Positions 11,652 to 21,339 of a DNA stretch of 64,000 nt are shown here, piece after piece; position 1 is the stretch's first letter; every line of letters begins with the position of its first letter. The position numbers were made by a program, and so were the translations under genes. The stretch is from Guillardia theta CCMP2712. Its lineage: Eukaryota > Cryptophyceae > Pyrenomonadales > Geminigeraceae. The stretch spans positions 491,409 to 555,408 of the forward strand of contig NW_005434627.1 in NCBI RefSeq assembly GCF_000315625.1. The letters run 5' to 3'. The notes beneath the pieces were generated by a model, which saw only the letters and a list, made by a program, of their open reading frames with translations, was not told the DNA's origin and searched no databases.

Positions 11652-14600
11652 GGTCGACAAACCGTCTCGTGAAACAGCATGTATCTGCTTCCAGTGCGAA
11701 CTTTTCTGTTCTGTAAGGGGATGAAGTCAGAGACGCAGCTACATGCGCTGGACTGAACAACCTCGTGCTGATTTCTTCACGCTGCATGCTTGTACGTCGA
11801 ACTGCAGTTTTAAGTCAAAAAATGCACCTGTAGGGAGAACGACATCCTGCCCAACTTTTTATGTCTCATCCTCCAACTTCTCGCTAGCGCATCTGACCTT
11901 CACAATCTAATTCATCAGACCTATCAGCTCCATACAAACTCCCTTGGTTGAAATCTGACTGAATTTTCTATGCTCGTTTCACCTACAAAACGCACGACTT
12001 CTGGTATCCGCCCTTTCCTCCCTCCCCTCCCCATCCCCGCCAGCCACATCTCAATCGCTAGCATGTTTTCGAACTTCTGTCATCATCAATCTTTGTAAAC
12101 CATCGTTTTACCCATTTTCGACTCACCCAATATTCAATACCGTAATTGCTCAGTCATGCCCTACTCCCTCATTCGACCTGCTCCTTCTCTCCCCTTTTCC
12201 TTCCCCCTCCTTCTCTCCCATCTCTCTCCTCCCCTCTTCCAATATCTTCCATCCTCTCCTCCCCTCTCCTCCCCTCTGTCTCACCTCCTCCACACAGGCG
12301 CCGCTCAAGCATATCCTGGACTCTTCTGCTCCCATTGTTGTTACCTTGACCGGATCACCCGAACCAAGAGTTGGCGATATCATTTGTCGACCACCCCAGT
12401 ACCAAACAGGGCCATTAGGTCCGACTCAAGGTGAAATCATTCCCAGACGGGTTATTTTGACTATCTACAAGGGGGTATATTTGGATTTGGGGTGGCTTCG
12501 AGTTCCACATGGGGGTACTACTGCTTTGGCAGCACTTGCCAACCGGGATTGGGAGGGTTCGGCTGAAGGACCCCTTCCGAAGCGGAGGGTACTAGATATG
12601 ACGGAAGGGTACAAAGTTGGTGTGGGTCAGGGTATTTGAGAAAGGAGGGGTACTCTGAGGCTATTTTGATAGGGTGAAAGGGGTAGTTATCGGACTACGG
12701 GTCGCCGTCGGACTCGGGAGGAACTAGGGGAGAGCAGTGGAAATAAGGGGGTGGGGTCATTGATAGGGAGTCAAGGGGGTTCGATATCGGAAAAAGGAGG
12801 GGGTGGTCAATTATATCGAAGGTGCTAAAAAAAGGAGGCAAGCCATTTGTTTTTAGTTTTTTTTCTAGTGGGTACTTTTTGTTTCTTTTACAGTCACTGC
12901 CGTACCCGGGCGTCCGAGTCACCGGCCCGCGGTCCCGCCTGGCTGAGGCGAGCCTCCCAGTACACGGTCCCGGCCCGGGACTCTCGGAGGCTCAGTCCCA
13001 CGCCGGTCCGGTCCGCCGCGGTTATGCCCGGACCACGGGCAGCCGTGCCGCGTCGGGCCCCGGGCGTCGTCGGGGGCGAGTCGTGGGCAGACTCGGGCCG
13101 TGCCCGGGCCAGTGGACTCGGCCTGCCGGAGGCTGCGGCGGCCCAGCGCCCTGCCGCCGCTGTCACGGTCGGGCCGTACTCGTAGTAGCGGCCGCCCGGC
13201 CGCGGGGCCGCCCGGCCCGGCGCCGCCCGGCCCGGCGCCGCGGGGGCCCGGTACCGTCGTAGTAGTAGTGCGGCTAGTCACGGGCCGGCGGTACCGGCGG
13301 TGACCGTACCGTACTGAGTCACCGTGGTACCGTCACGGTAGTACACGGGGGGGGAGCCCGCAGCCGCTGAGCGGCAGTCACGGCGATTGTCATGCCATGA
13401 TGATCACCGTGCCCCAGTGTAACTGACCGTCGTGCCGGGGGCCGGCGCGCGGCGCGGCGCCGCGGCGGCTAGTACGGTACGCCGGGCGCCGCCGGGCCCG
13501 GGGGCGGCCGCCCGGCTCTCACCGTGCGGCAAGATTACTAGTTACCCACTGTCGCCCGTTGTGGTGTAACGGCTGATAAAAAAAGGACGTAAAATTAGGA
13601 GAGGGCGCATGTCCCCTGCTTGGGAAAAAGGTTTTAACGTATGTTGATCCCAACTTGAGTCGGCGGCTAAATTGAAATATTTCACTGAAAAGTCTGTATT
13701 TTCACGAAATATACAAAAAGATGTTTATATTTCAAGGCTATTTTCAAGTATAGTAGAATCAAAAATCGCCAACTCTCTTGGAAATATGGGATATTTTAGA
13801 TATTGTAAACGAAAAGGACGTGGTATCACACTTATATGTTTAATAACTAAATAACAAATTTCATACTGTTTTTGTCTTTATAATAGGAGGCTGGGATCCC
13901 TTGGTACTTATGTAGTACCACAAATATTGCTACTGTCAGTTTTAGTGATGGGGGTATAGAGACGCTTTGAATTTTTTTGTGTATATATATTTGTAGATTG
14001 TACCTTGTTCTTACTTATGTGCAATCTCATCCCCTTGTATAAATATTTTATTTTATCGTGGTAGAAAATGGTATCAAAAGTATAAAACTCCTTTAGTACC
14101 TTTCACCCCCTCCTAATCTATCCTTCGAACCCCCCCCTAAATACTCCTCAAGCCTACGCCTTCCAGTACCCCTCACCCACAACTCTCTCTTGGATCTTAT
14201 ATCAATGTTCCATAGCCTTGATAGTCTGACTTTTACTGAATGGCTCACTAATCAAAATCTATCTACCTCTTACCTTGCGCCTCTCTGCTTTAAACGAACC
14301 CCAGCGCGTACCTTGCCCCACCCCCATTGCTCGACCTATACCCACAGTTCACTACCCCCCCTTCGGTGTGCGATGCAGTCGAACAGCTGATTATGGTGCG
14401 GCTGTGGGAAAATGTGAAGAGGTAGCGCTGTGGCAAGATGAATATTAGCACAAGAAGAGGCTGTATCAGGATAGGTCATCACCATGAACAAAGTTCAGAT
14501 CATTCTTTCGAGAATTTGTTGACCTGCTCCTTGAAGATGACCTTGTACACTGAAGCTTGATGTTACGCATATAGACCATGAGCAGTGGATCATTTCGAGT

Positions 14601-14925
14601 CGAATAGTCGATGTATGACCTTAGATGCTAACTTTTAGCCCCAAAGAGACTGTTTCCTCCATTTTACTCTAATTGGACTATTGTCAATCCGTCATTGCGA
14701 GGAAGGCAGGGGTTACTCCAAGTTGAGAAACTAAGGCCAGTTAGCACGAATTATCTGTCTTCCTAAGTTTCCTGTTTGTCATGACTGAATTATATCTTCT
14801 TCCAGGTGTTTAGGGGAACTTGACGTTTTGTATGAACTTGTCCCCAGTCCCTTGAACTCGCTTGGTTCAATCACTGCTCGAGAAGCCTGGGCAAACAAGG
14901 GTCGCACTCAGCATTCGTTACTGGC
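11652..14925. other. Repeat-rich intergenic region with GC island C
   Basis: 12380-12800 and 14090-14180 are patches enriched in GGGGTAC/GTACCCC words. 12880-13570 is GC-rich island C (CGGCCCGG, GGTACCG, GAGTCACC). 13600-14080 is AT-rich. A frame at 12346-12639 is open but lies in the repeat patch and has no convincing features. No supported gene. Confidence 0.5.
12880..13570. repeat. GC-rich island C
   Basis: A roughly 690-bp block of very high GC with abrupt borders to AT-rich DNA on both sides. It is rich in CGGCCCGGCG, GTACCG, TCACGG and ACTGAGTCACC words shared with the other islands. Frames are open on both strands for stretches only because the block is stop-poor. Confidence 0.55.
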
Positions 14926-15704
14926 ATGTCTACTTTTGCTTCTCATGGTCGTGGCGTTCTGCGCAAATCTGTTAGCTCGCCTGCTGCAGCTGCAGTGGTG
15001 TGCGAGGTGCACAAGATCGTGGACCAGGTTGATAACCGTGTTGCACAACAGCACAAGCAGCGCCCAGCCTCGCCCTACAAGTATCCCCTGGACTCATGTA
15101 AGTCCAAGAGCGACTCAGCTGAGGTGTCTCCTCGTCAGTATGTCAAGACCTACATGCTGCATGACGACATGATGATGGATGCGCGTTCCATGGACAATCA
15201 CTCTGAGCCATTCGAAGGACCCAAATTGCATCATGTTGGCGCCAACGCAAACCGCGTTCCTGTTCCGGACGGTCCAGTGTACAGTGCGTTTCAATTTGAG
15301 GTCACGTCTATCCGGGATGAAGGGACTGGGGCTCGCAGCGTCTCTCCTGTCAGTGTGTCAGACAGAGAGCCGTCAGGTATCATGCCAGCTTCCGGCGAGC
15401 CTGTTAGGATGGCAGGAGCAGACATGTCGAGGAGTGAGAAAGAAGATGGCGCTAAAATGGACGATTTGAAGAATTCCAATCACTTGCTTCGCCGAGCCCT
15501 TGCAGCCGTTCAGGTGAAATCAGTTTGTGTTCTTGGGAGGAAGAGTGTCTGACTGCCTAACAGCATCGTTTGCAAACTGTGGAGTCGGAAAGGGATCAGC
15601 TGAGGCGAGAAAGAGATTATTTCCGCAATATGGCTCTTCGCTTCCCTTTCTCCTTTAATGTCCACAATGCAGGGGAAAGCCGCAAACAGTTTGCCGACCC
15701 CTGA
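14926..15704 (+). CDS. 242-aa hypothetical protein with C-terminal coiled coil
   Basis: Two exons, 14926-15513 and 15564-15704, are split by a 50-nt GT-AG intron with both junctions in phase 0. The first 150 residues are polar and probably disordered (starting MSTFASHGRGVLRKSV, with HDDMMMDARSMDNHSEP). The end is helical and highly charged across the splice junction: DLKNSNHLLRRALAAVQ, then HRLQTVESERDQLRRERD and a short tail NMALRFPFSFNV. The heptad-like ESERDQLRRERDY stretch indicates a short coiled coil. No family recognised. The ATG follows an in-frame open stretch, so a 5' exon upstream is possible. Confidence 0.6.
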
Positions 15705-15857
15705 TCGCCTCCGTTCGTCGGGTTATATTTCATGTACTGCCACTATGTATTATACCACTTTAGTATCCTGAGAGTGAAATATTATTGAAAAATTTCTCTG
15801 CGTTGTGTGCAGCTCACAAGGAAGAAACCAGCCACCAAAATTTTAATCTTCCCTCTC

Positions 15858-16599
15858 TCACTTTGAAGTCAGAAAGTCGTAGGCAAGCTGCATCAATCAG
15901 GTCAGCACAGAAAACAGTGCCACAAGACTTGACCTTTCCCGTCAAAAGTGTCAAAGGCATGTCAGCCAGGAAAGAAATAATTCCTTTTCGCGACATATCA
16001 CACAACAGTCTTTCGCGATTCTCCGCACGTTACCTCCTTTGAATCGCTCATTGGGGTCGCCGGTGGAGTATCCATAACCATAAACGAACCTCCCAATCAC
16101 CTTGGCACCTTTGTCAGAGGTCTAGAGGAAGATAAGGCATCTTTTCTTACCCATAGGGCTCCCAAGAATGCAGAGGCAATAGGATACTGAACACCACACA
16201 GCAACATTCTGATCATCACGAATGCGAACGTCTCAAGTGTGTTCTGAAAACAAGTCAATCTCAGCCCGGAAAACTGCGAGCGATCGCTTACTTGGTGTGC
16301 TCTCTGAATGCAGTTGAAGGCAACTTCATGCTTGTGGCCAGGAGGAGCATACAGAGCAGGGTATTTGATGCCATACCTGTCATTCAATAATTATCAAGTA
16401 GCGCGCCTATAAAATGAGTATATACTTCTTTCGAGCAGAGACAACATTCATGGTGAGGTACATGTTGAGAATGAATCCCAACACAACGACAATGCAGACA
16501 TATCTGCATTCTGGACGTCATGATGATATCAAAGGGACAGTTCATGTCATTTTACCCATACTCCCTTGGCAGAACTTCAAGGATTTTGCTCGCTGGCAT
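15858..16599 (-). CDS. Microsomal glutathione S-transferase 3-like MAPEG protein
   Basis: MAPEG enzymes are small four-helix membrane proteins that conjugate glutathione to lipid-derived electrophiles or reduce lipid peroxides in ER-type membranes. Seven exons: 16599-16556, 16503-16426, 16376-16292, 16243-16151, 16100-16034, 15983-15934 and 15887-15858. All introns are 44-52 nt, and the total is 149 codons (148 aa; human MGST3 is about 150). Seen in the product: the ARKKY plus YPALYA segment after helix 1, the family signature FNCIQRAHQNTLE across the exon 3/4 junction, YPIASAFLGALW, then GRFVYGYGYSTGDP, which matches the MGST3 YGYYTGEP block. The C-terminal helix (IISFLADMPLTLL) is less conserved, so exons 6-7 are less certain than exons 1-5. 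Confidence 0.82.
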
Positions 16600-18644
16600 A
16601 ATTGCTCCTGTTGCAAAGAATATATCAACAGAGGGATTAAGCTTGTTGTCGTGATCATTGTCATCTTTTCCATCGTACAAATTGATGGATTCAAAAGCAA
16701 GGAAGGCCGTCCATATGTTGCCTTCATTCCATCATTTCTAATTCAATTCAAGCGCGCAGTAAAGCAAGCATTCTGGCATTACATTTCAATTAATGTCTCT
16801 TATCTCTCATTCTAAACTTCCTGACCTATACACCATTGTTTTTGACAGTATCTGAATATGTCTTTCAGTCCCCTCCCACACCTCCCTCGGTCTTGACACG
16901 ACTTGAATTGGCTGTTCGTTTCCTCGTCGCATCCCACTTCCCTTGTCATAGATCTACCCAATCAGATCGTGTCATTGCATCCTCGCACATTCTGCTTGAC
17001 TTTAATCTTGTCCTCTGCGTCTGGCCCTGATTCAAGAGTCCCTCCTACCGCGTCTTTGGAGGTGCAGTCTTCTCACAATTCTCTTCTCCTCTTCCTCCTG
17101 TCGCGTTCATTGATCTTCTCCTGCCGCACCTACCTCTTCAACTTGCTCTGCTCCACTTCTCCCATCCTCCATCGACGTTTGTCTTCCTCTTTTATCGATT
17201 TTCGTCATCCTCTGCCAAGCTAACATACGCCATTCATCCAAATACCACCCCTCCATTTGGCTTTACTGCATTTTGTTGACCCCGACTGATACTACCCCTA
17301 CCCCCTCCTTCTCCCTCCACCACCCACCACACCATTGTAATCAAACTCTTTCACCCACCAAGCGCCTCATCCGCTATTGTACCCCTCCTAATCATAGTAA
17401 AGTACCCACCCCATGGATCCGACGATTTTCCAGAGGGCCCTCATCTGTGATGAGCCTCATACAGCCCGCACGATTGCCGGCTCCAGTTTCACTGTTTCAC
17501 CATGTTTGACAAAGTATCAAAATATCCTTGAATTATCTTTTACAATTTCAAATATTATTGTTCAATATTTCAACCTTATCTTGAAAGCCCGAGGACAAGT
17601 TGAGGGGTATTGTTTACCGGTACTTCCGATCAAAGGACCGAATTGTATCGAGGGGTGGGTATAGTCGTGGAAGGGGTGTAATAGGATACCCATAGTGTTA
17701 ACATGACCATTTGTGGAAATAACCGGTGGAACATAAAGGAAACAGGGGCATTTTCAATATGGTGGGTCCCAAATGGAGGGGTAGATAATCAACAAAGTTT
17801 CCCCGTAAGGGGGTAGGGGTTAACACATGGGGGGTACCGTATGGATGTTGTCCTGTAGGGATGGCAGCGAAGGATCGCCGAGACAGTCGATGGCTGGGTT
17901 GGAAGATGCCGGAAATGGAGGGAGGGGAGGAGGGGAATATGCGAAATAACGACGAAGAGGAGATGATGAGAACATGTGGAAGTGGAGAGCAAGGAGGTGG
18001 TGTGCGAGAGGAACAGCAGGAGCAGAGGCGAGTAGAACGGGTTGGCAGTGAAAAGCATCGTCCATAGAGAGTTGTGCAAGGACGATGAGGAGGAAACATC
18101 AATTGCTGGGATGAGAAGGGGTGGAAAGCGGGGATGGAAAGGAGGAAGAGGAAGGAGATAGGGTGTAAGGCATTTGAATCCCCCCTGGTCGTCTTGACGA
18201 AGGGGTAACATGACCCTTAGTGCCAGTTTTAGATTGAGCTGAAGAGTTGCAAGCTGCATGGCCTATGAAGCAAAGTTTTCCAGTACGGCTACCGGGAATG
18301 TTGCATAGCTCAAGGTGGGGTGAAAATGTTAGCCTACGTGGTTATGACCCATGGTTCAACATCGTGGCCAGCGGGTTTTGTCATCGTTTCTTTGAACTGA
18401 TTGAAAAATTATCATGATTTTGTCTTCAGAGGGATGGTTATTGATGTGAATCCTTGTAGATTCGAGTTTCTGAGACGTCCGCTCTTGTTGTAGTGTCTTG
18501 TTGGAGATACAAGGAACTCTGTGGGATCCCCTGAGAATAATCAGTCTCGATGATCACTGAATACAAGGCTCAAGTGATAAATCTGCAGAGATAAAGGATT
18601 TTCTGAGTGTTCATCTCTGACTCCTCTGACTGCCAGCATCGAAC
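16600..18644. other. Intergenic, pyrimidine-rich and GTACCCC patches
   Basis: 17050-17240 is C/T-rich and of low complexity. 17230-17410 and 17600-17830 carry the TACCCC/GGGGTA word family seen in other patches. Several mid-length frames exist on both strands (for example 17698-18102 and 17789-18259 on -), but they are C/T- or purine-driven and mutually overlapping, and I found no splice-consistent gene. Nothing else stands out. Confidence 0.45.
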
Positions 18645-19530
18645 ATGGGTTGCTGCGAATCCTCCAACAGGAGGAAAATCGACGAAGCGCTCAATCCTAT
18701 CATGGGGACGGTCGGTAGCAGATGCTGTTGTTGCTGTCTGCTCACAGTGGCGCACAGGCTGGTCAAGATCAGCTTGTCCCTCTGATGAGCGAAGCAGCGT
18801 TCAAGGGTGACATCTCCACCATGGAGCGACTTGTAGCGAAGGGAGCGCTGGTAAACCAGCACGATCAGGTCTTCCTCCTCCAAGGATTTTATGCGTGCCT
18901 GGCTTACTTTGTTCCACCCAGTACGATCGAACGCCCCTGCATTTCGCAGCTTTCAATGGCCATGTCGACGCTGTCAAGTGGCTGATCAATAAGGTGTTGT
19001 TCTAAGATGTTATGTGCGTGCCTGGATTTGACGCATCTTGCAACCCTTGTAGAGAGCCGACGTCAATGTGAGAATTCTCCCAGAAGTATCTCCCTCCATC
19101 TCATGGAACCTGTTTTGACTTAGGTCGCTGGAATGGTGAATGGGTTCACTCCCTTGTTTGCTGCTTGTGAGAACAACGATCTGGACGTAGCTAAAGTGTT
19201 GGTATGACACGTTAGTTCCGCAAGGAGCCACCAGCCTGATTCTTCTTCAGGTAGAAGCTGGGGCAGACACCAATGCCAAGTCCAGGGACGGACGAACACC
19301 GATTCAGCATGCTCTCCATCACAACAGGTTCTGTCCGTTGCTCGCTTCTGAACTCGTTTGATGTTGCAAGCAGGACATACGTCGCCGACTACCTTTACCA
19401 AGTGATTGATCCCACTGGTCTATCGATCCCTCCTCTGACTCGAGCCGTACAGGTGCAACAGTCTCGATCCCCCTCCAAGAGCTCGGGGGGCTACAGCAAC
19501 GGAAACGCCTACCCTCAACAAATCGTCTGA
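18645..19530 (+). CDS. Ankyrin-repeat protein with predicted N-terminal dual acylation
   Basis: Seven exons (18645-18710, 18758-18868, 18922-18993, 19053-19067, 19124-19201, 19251-19327, 19374-19530) give 191 aa with every phase closing. The N-terminus MGCCESSNRRK has Gly2 with Ser6 (an N-myristoylation consensus) and adjacent Cys3/Cys4 (palmitoylation candidates), so a membrane-anchored cytoplasmic protein is inferred. About four ankyrin repeats follow: LMSEAAFKGDISTMERLV, then YDRTPLHFAAFNGHVDAVKW, then RADVN with NGFTPLFAACENNDLDVAKV, then VEAGADTNAKSRDGRTPIQH. Exon 4 is only 15 nt and encodes exactly the RADVN loop. The tail is Ser/Gln-rich and may be disordered. Partner unknown. Confidence 0.8.
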
Positions 19531-20099
19531 TCTTGCTCCCACATCTTCTTACCCTCTCATCCTCGTGCTGTTGTACTATACTTTCCAAAGAGATCTGGTG
19601 GAGAAGAACTCAGCCCTGGTTTCTCTCCCCAAAGATGCAAAGGTCATGCCAGTTGGACTCAGACGGTGAACTATTGAAATCTGACGAGCCGCTTTGAACT
19701 GAACAGTGCGAACTATATCTTTCTTTACATTTCTTGTGAATAAATTGAAGATAATTAGTATGCTTGTGGTACACTAGTATGTATTACAAACATGGAGCCG
19801 AATGTCAACGTGATGTTATTGAATTGAGAAACGAAATCAGAAAATTCATGCTGTTACAAATGAGACTTTCATGAAACTGATCCATCTTGCATAACATTCC
19901 GATTCAGATTCCTGAATTAAATACTTTGATGTTGATACAGATATCTCAGAGTTGAGAAGGATGATATATAAGTTTGAAGATGGATATTTGACGTGTCAAA
20001 CGAATACAGCCATCTGAAAAGTTTAATGGGGAGCTTAATTGGGGTGACAAGAATCGTCATGTGTAATGATGATATAAATTTTGAAACTTTCAAACAGCG
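19531..20099. other. AT-rich intergenic spacer
   Basis: Short spacer between the ankyrin gene and the convergent kinase gene, AT-rich from about 19740. I see no gene, repeat array or RNA in it. Confidence 0.6.
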
Positions 20100-20792
20100 T
20101 CACACTCTTTCGATGAAATTCAATGCCTCTTGAAACCCTACACCACTCAATAACTGAATAGAAAGGATTTTGTCTTTGATGTAAAAGTTTTCGTCTCGTT
20201 TTATAGCTCCAAGATCAACGGTTTGCCATACATGAGAGTTGCAGTGCTTGCTTACATCTTCAACCACGCTCAACCCAAAATCTATGAAAACCAAGCTGGA
20301 GAAATCTGGTTTATTGTTTTTGTTTAGACGAAACACAACGTTTTTTGCCTTCAAGTCAACATGTGTGACATGTTTTTGCACTGAGGATAAACAAAATCGC
20401 GAACACTGCTCTATCCAAGTGCGCCTAAAAACTTTAAGCATGTGCCTGCAATTCTCTTGGCAAAGAACATTCGATCCATCAAAACATTCTGATGTACATT
20501 CATGTGTATATGTTGGGGAACACCTTTCCAATATCTTTTCCAGAGTGATTGGGAAGCATGCTTCAAGAATGATACATCTCTTTTCCCTGTTGTACCCATA
20601 CATCTTCACAACCTGCGGATTGTCTGCGAAGAGTTGAAGGATGCTCAACTCTCTCTCGAACATCTCCTTGACATCATATGGATTGCCATTATCGTCCACC
20701 GCAATATCATTGAATGTCTTGATCGCCATGTTGCAGATAACAACCTCACCTTGCATGCCGCCATGCGTTTCGGCCATCCTTGTATCCTCCAT
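20100..20792 (-). CDS. Minimal eukaryotic-type protein kinase domain (230 aa)
   Basis: A single exon starts at the first ATG after an in-frame TGA. Kinase landmarks in order: MAIKTF (beta-3 Lys), FERELSILQ (alpha-C Glu), THVDLKAKNVVF (catalytic loop with Asp, Lys and Asn in place, the usual Arg replaced by Val) and VFIDFGLS (Mg-binding DFG). Before the Lys only a partial Gly loop exists (GEVVICN). After DFG the chain ends about 60 residues later with no recognisable APE or full C-lobe. So catalysis is possible by motif, but the fold is shorter than the usual 250-300 aa. A Cys-rich insert (HECTSECFDGSNVLCQENC) sits between alpha-C and the catalytic loop. It may be an active compact kinase or a degenerate copy. 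Substrate unknown. Confidence 0.75.
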   Translation of the reverse strand: MEDTRMAETHGGMQGEVVICNMAIKTFNDIAVDDNGNPYDVKEMFERELSILQLFADNPQVVKMYGYNREKRCIILEACFPITLEKILERCSPTYTHECTSECFDGSNVLCQENCRHMLKVFRRTWIEQCSRFCLSSVQKHVTHVDLKAKNVVFRLNKNNKPDFSSLVFIDFGLSVVEDVSKHCNSHVWQTVDLGAIKRDENFYIKDKILSIQLLSGVGFQEALNFIERV

Positions 20793-21339
20793 TTTTCCTC
20801 TTCAAAATTTTTCATAGATGCAAACAATCCGCCTCAATAAAATATGGAGGGCAGCAAATGACATCTATTCAAATAATCTTCCTGCCCTTGGTGTCAAGGT
20901 GGTCACGCGATGCAGGCAGCAAGGAGGGAGGGGGGAGGAGGAGCTGAGAAACAGATGGAAGGAGGGAGAGAGGAGCGCGCAAGGAGGTTGTGAACAAGGA
21001 TGAATGTTTGTCTGGCATGGTGGAAATGTGAAGCTCAGCCGAAATGGGTTTGGGTAACAATGCGCGAACGGCTGTGAAAGCATGAGAAGAAGGGAAAACA
21101 CGTGAGATAGTATGAGAACTTGATTACCATGGGAGAGGGACATGGTGGAGAGTGAGAACTTGTATGTAGAAGGAAGGGAAGGAGCTTGGAAAGACGCTCT
21201 AGACCCATTTTGCCATCATGACATGCTAACTTGAAACTTGCAGCAATTTCTGGCACTCTCAGCGGGGGAGGGCTGTAGAGGGAGCTCTACGTGATCCGCC
21301 TGGCAGCTGCACCGGCTGCATTTCTAGTGTTGTAAAGAG
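20793..21339. other. Intergenic spacer between divergent genes
   Basis: Spacer between the kinase gene (-) and the gp78-like gene (+), so it should contain both promoters. 20915-20990 is a purine-rich GGAGGGAG tract. I do not recognise a TATA box or other element with confidence. Confidence 0.5.

Noticed and set aside
12346-12639. 97-codon frame as a possible gene
   Set aside because: Lies in a GGGGTAC repeat patch, with no splice-consistent extension and no recognisable features.
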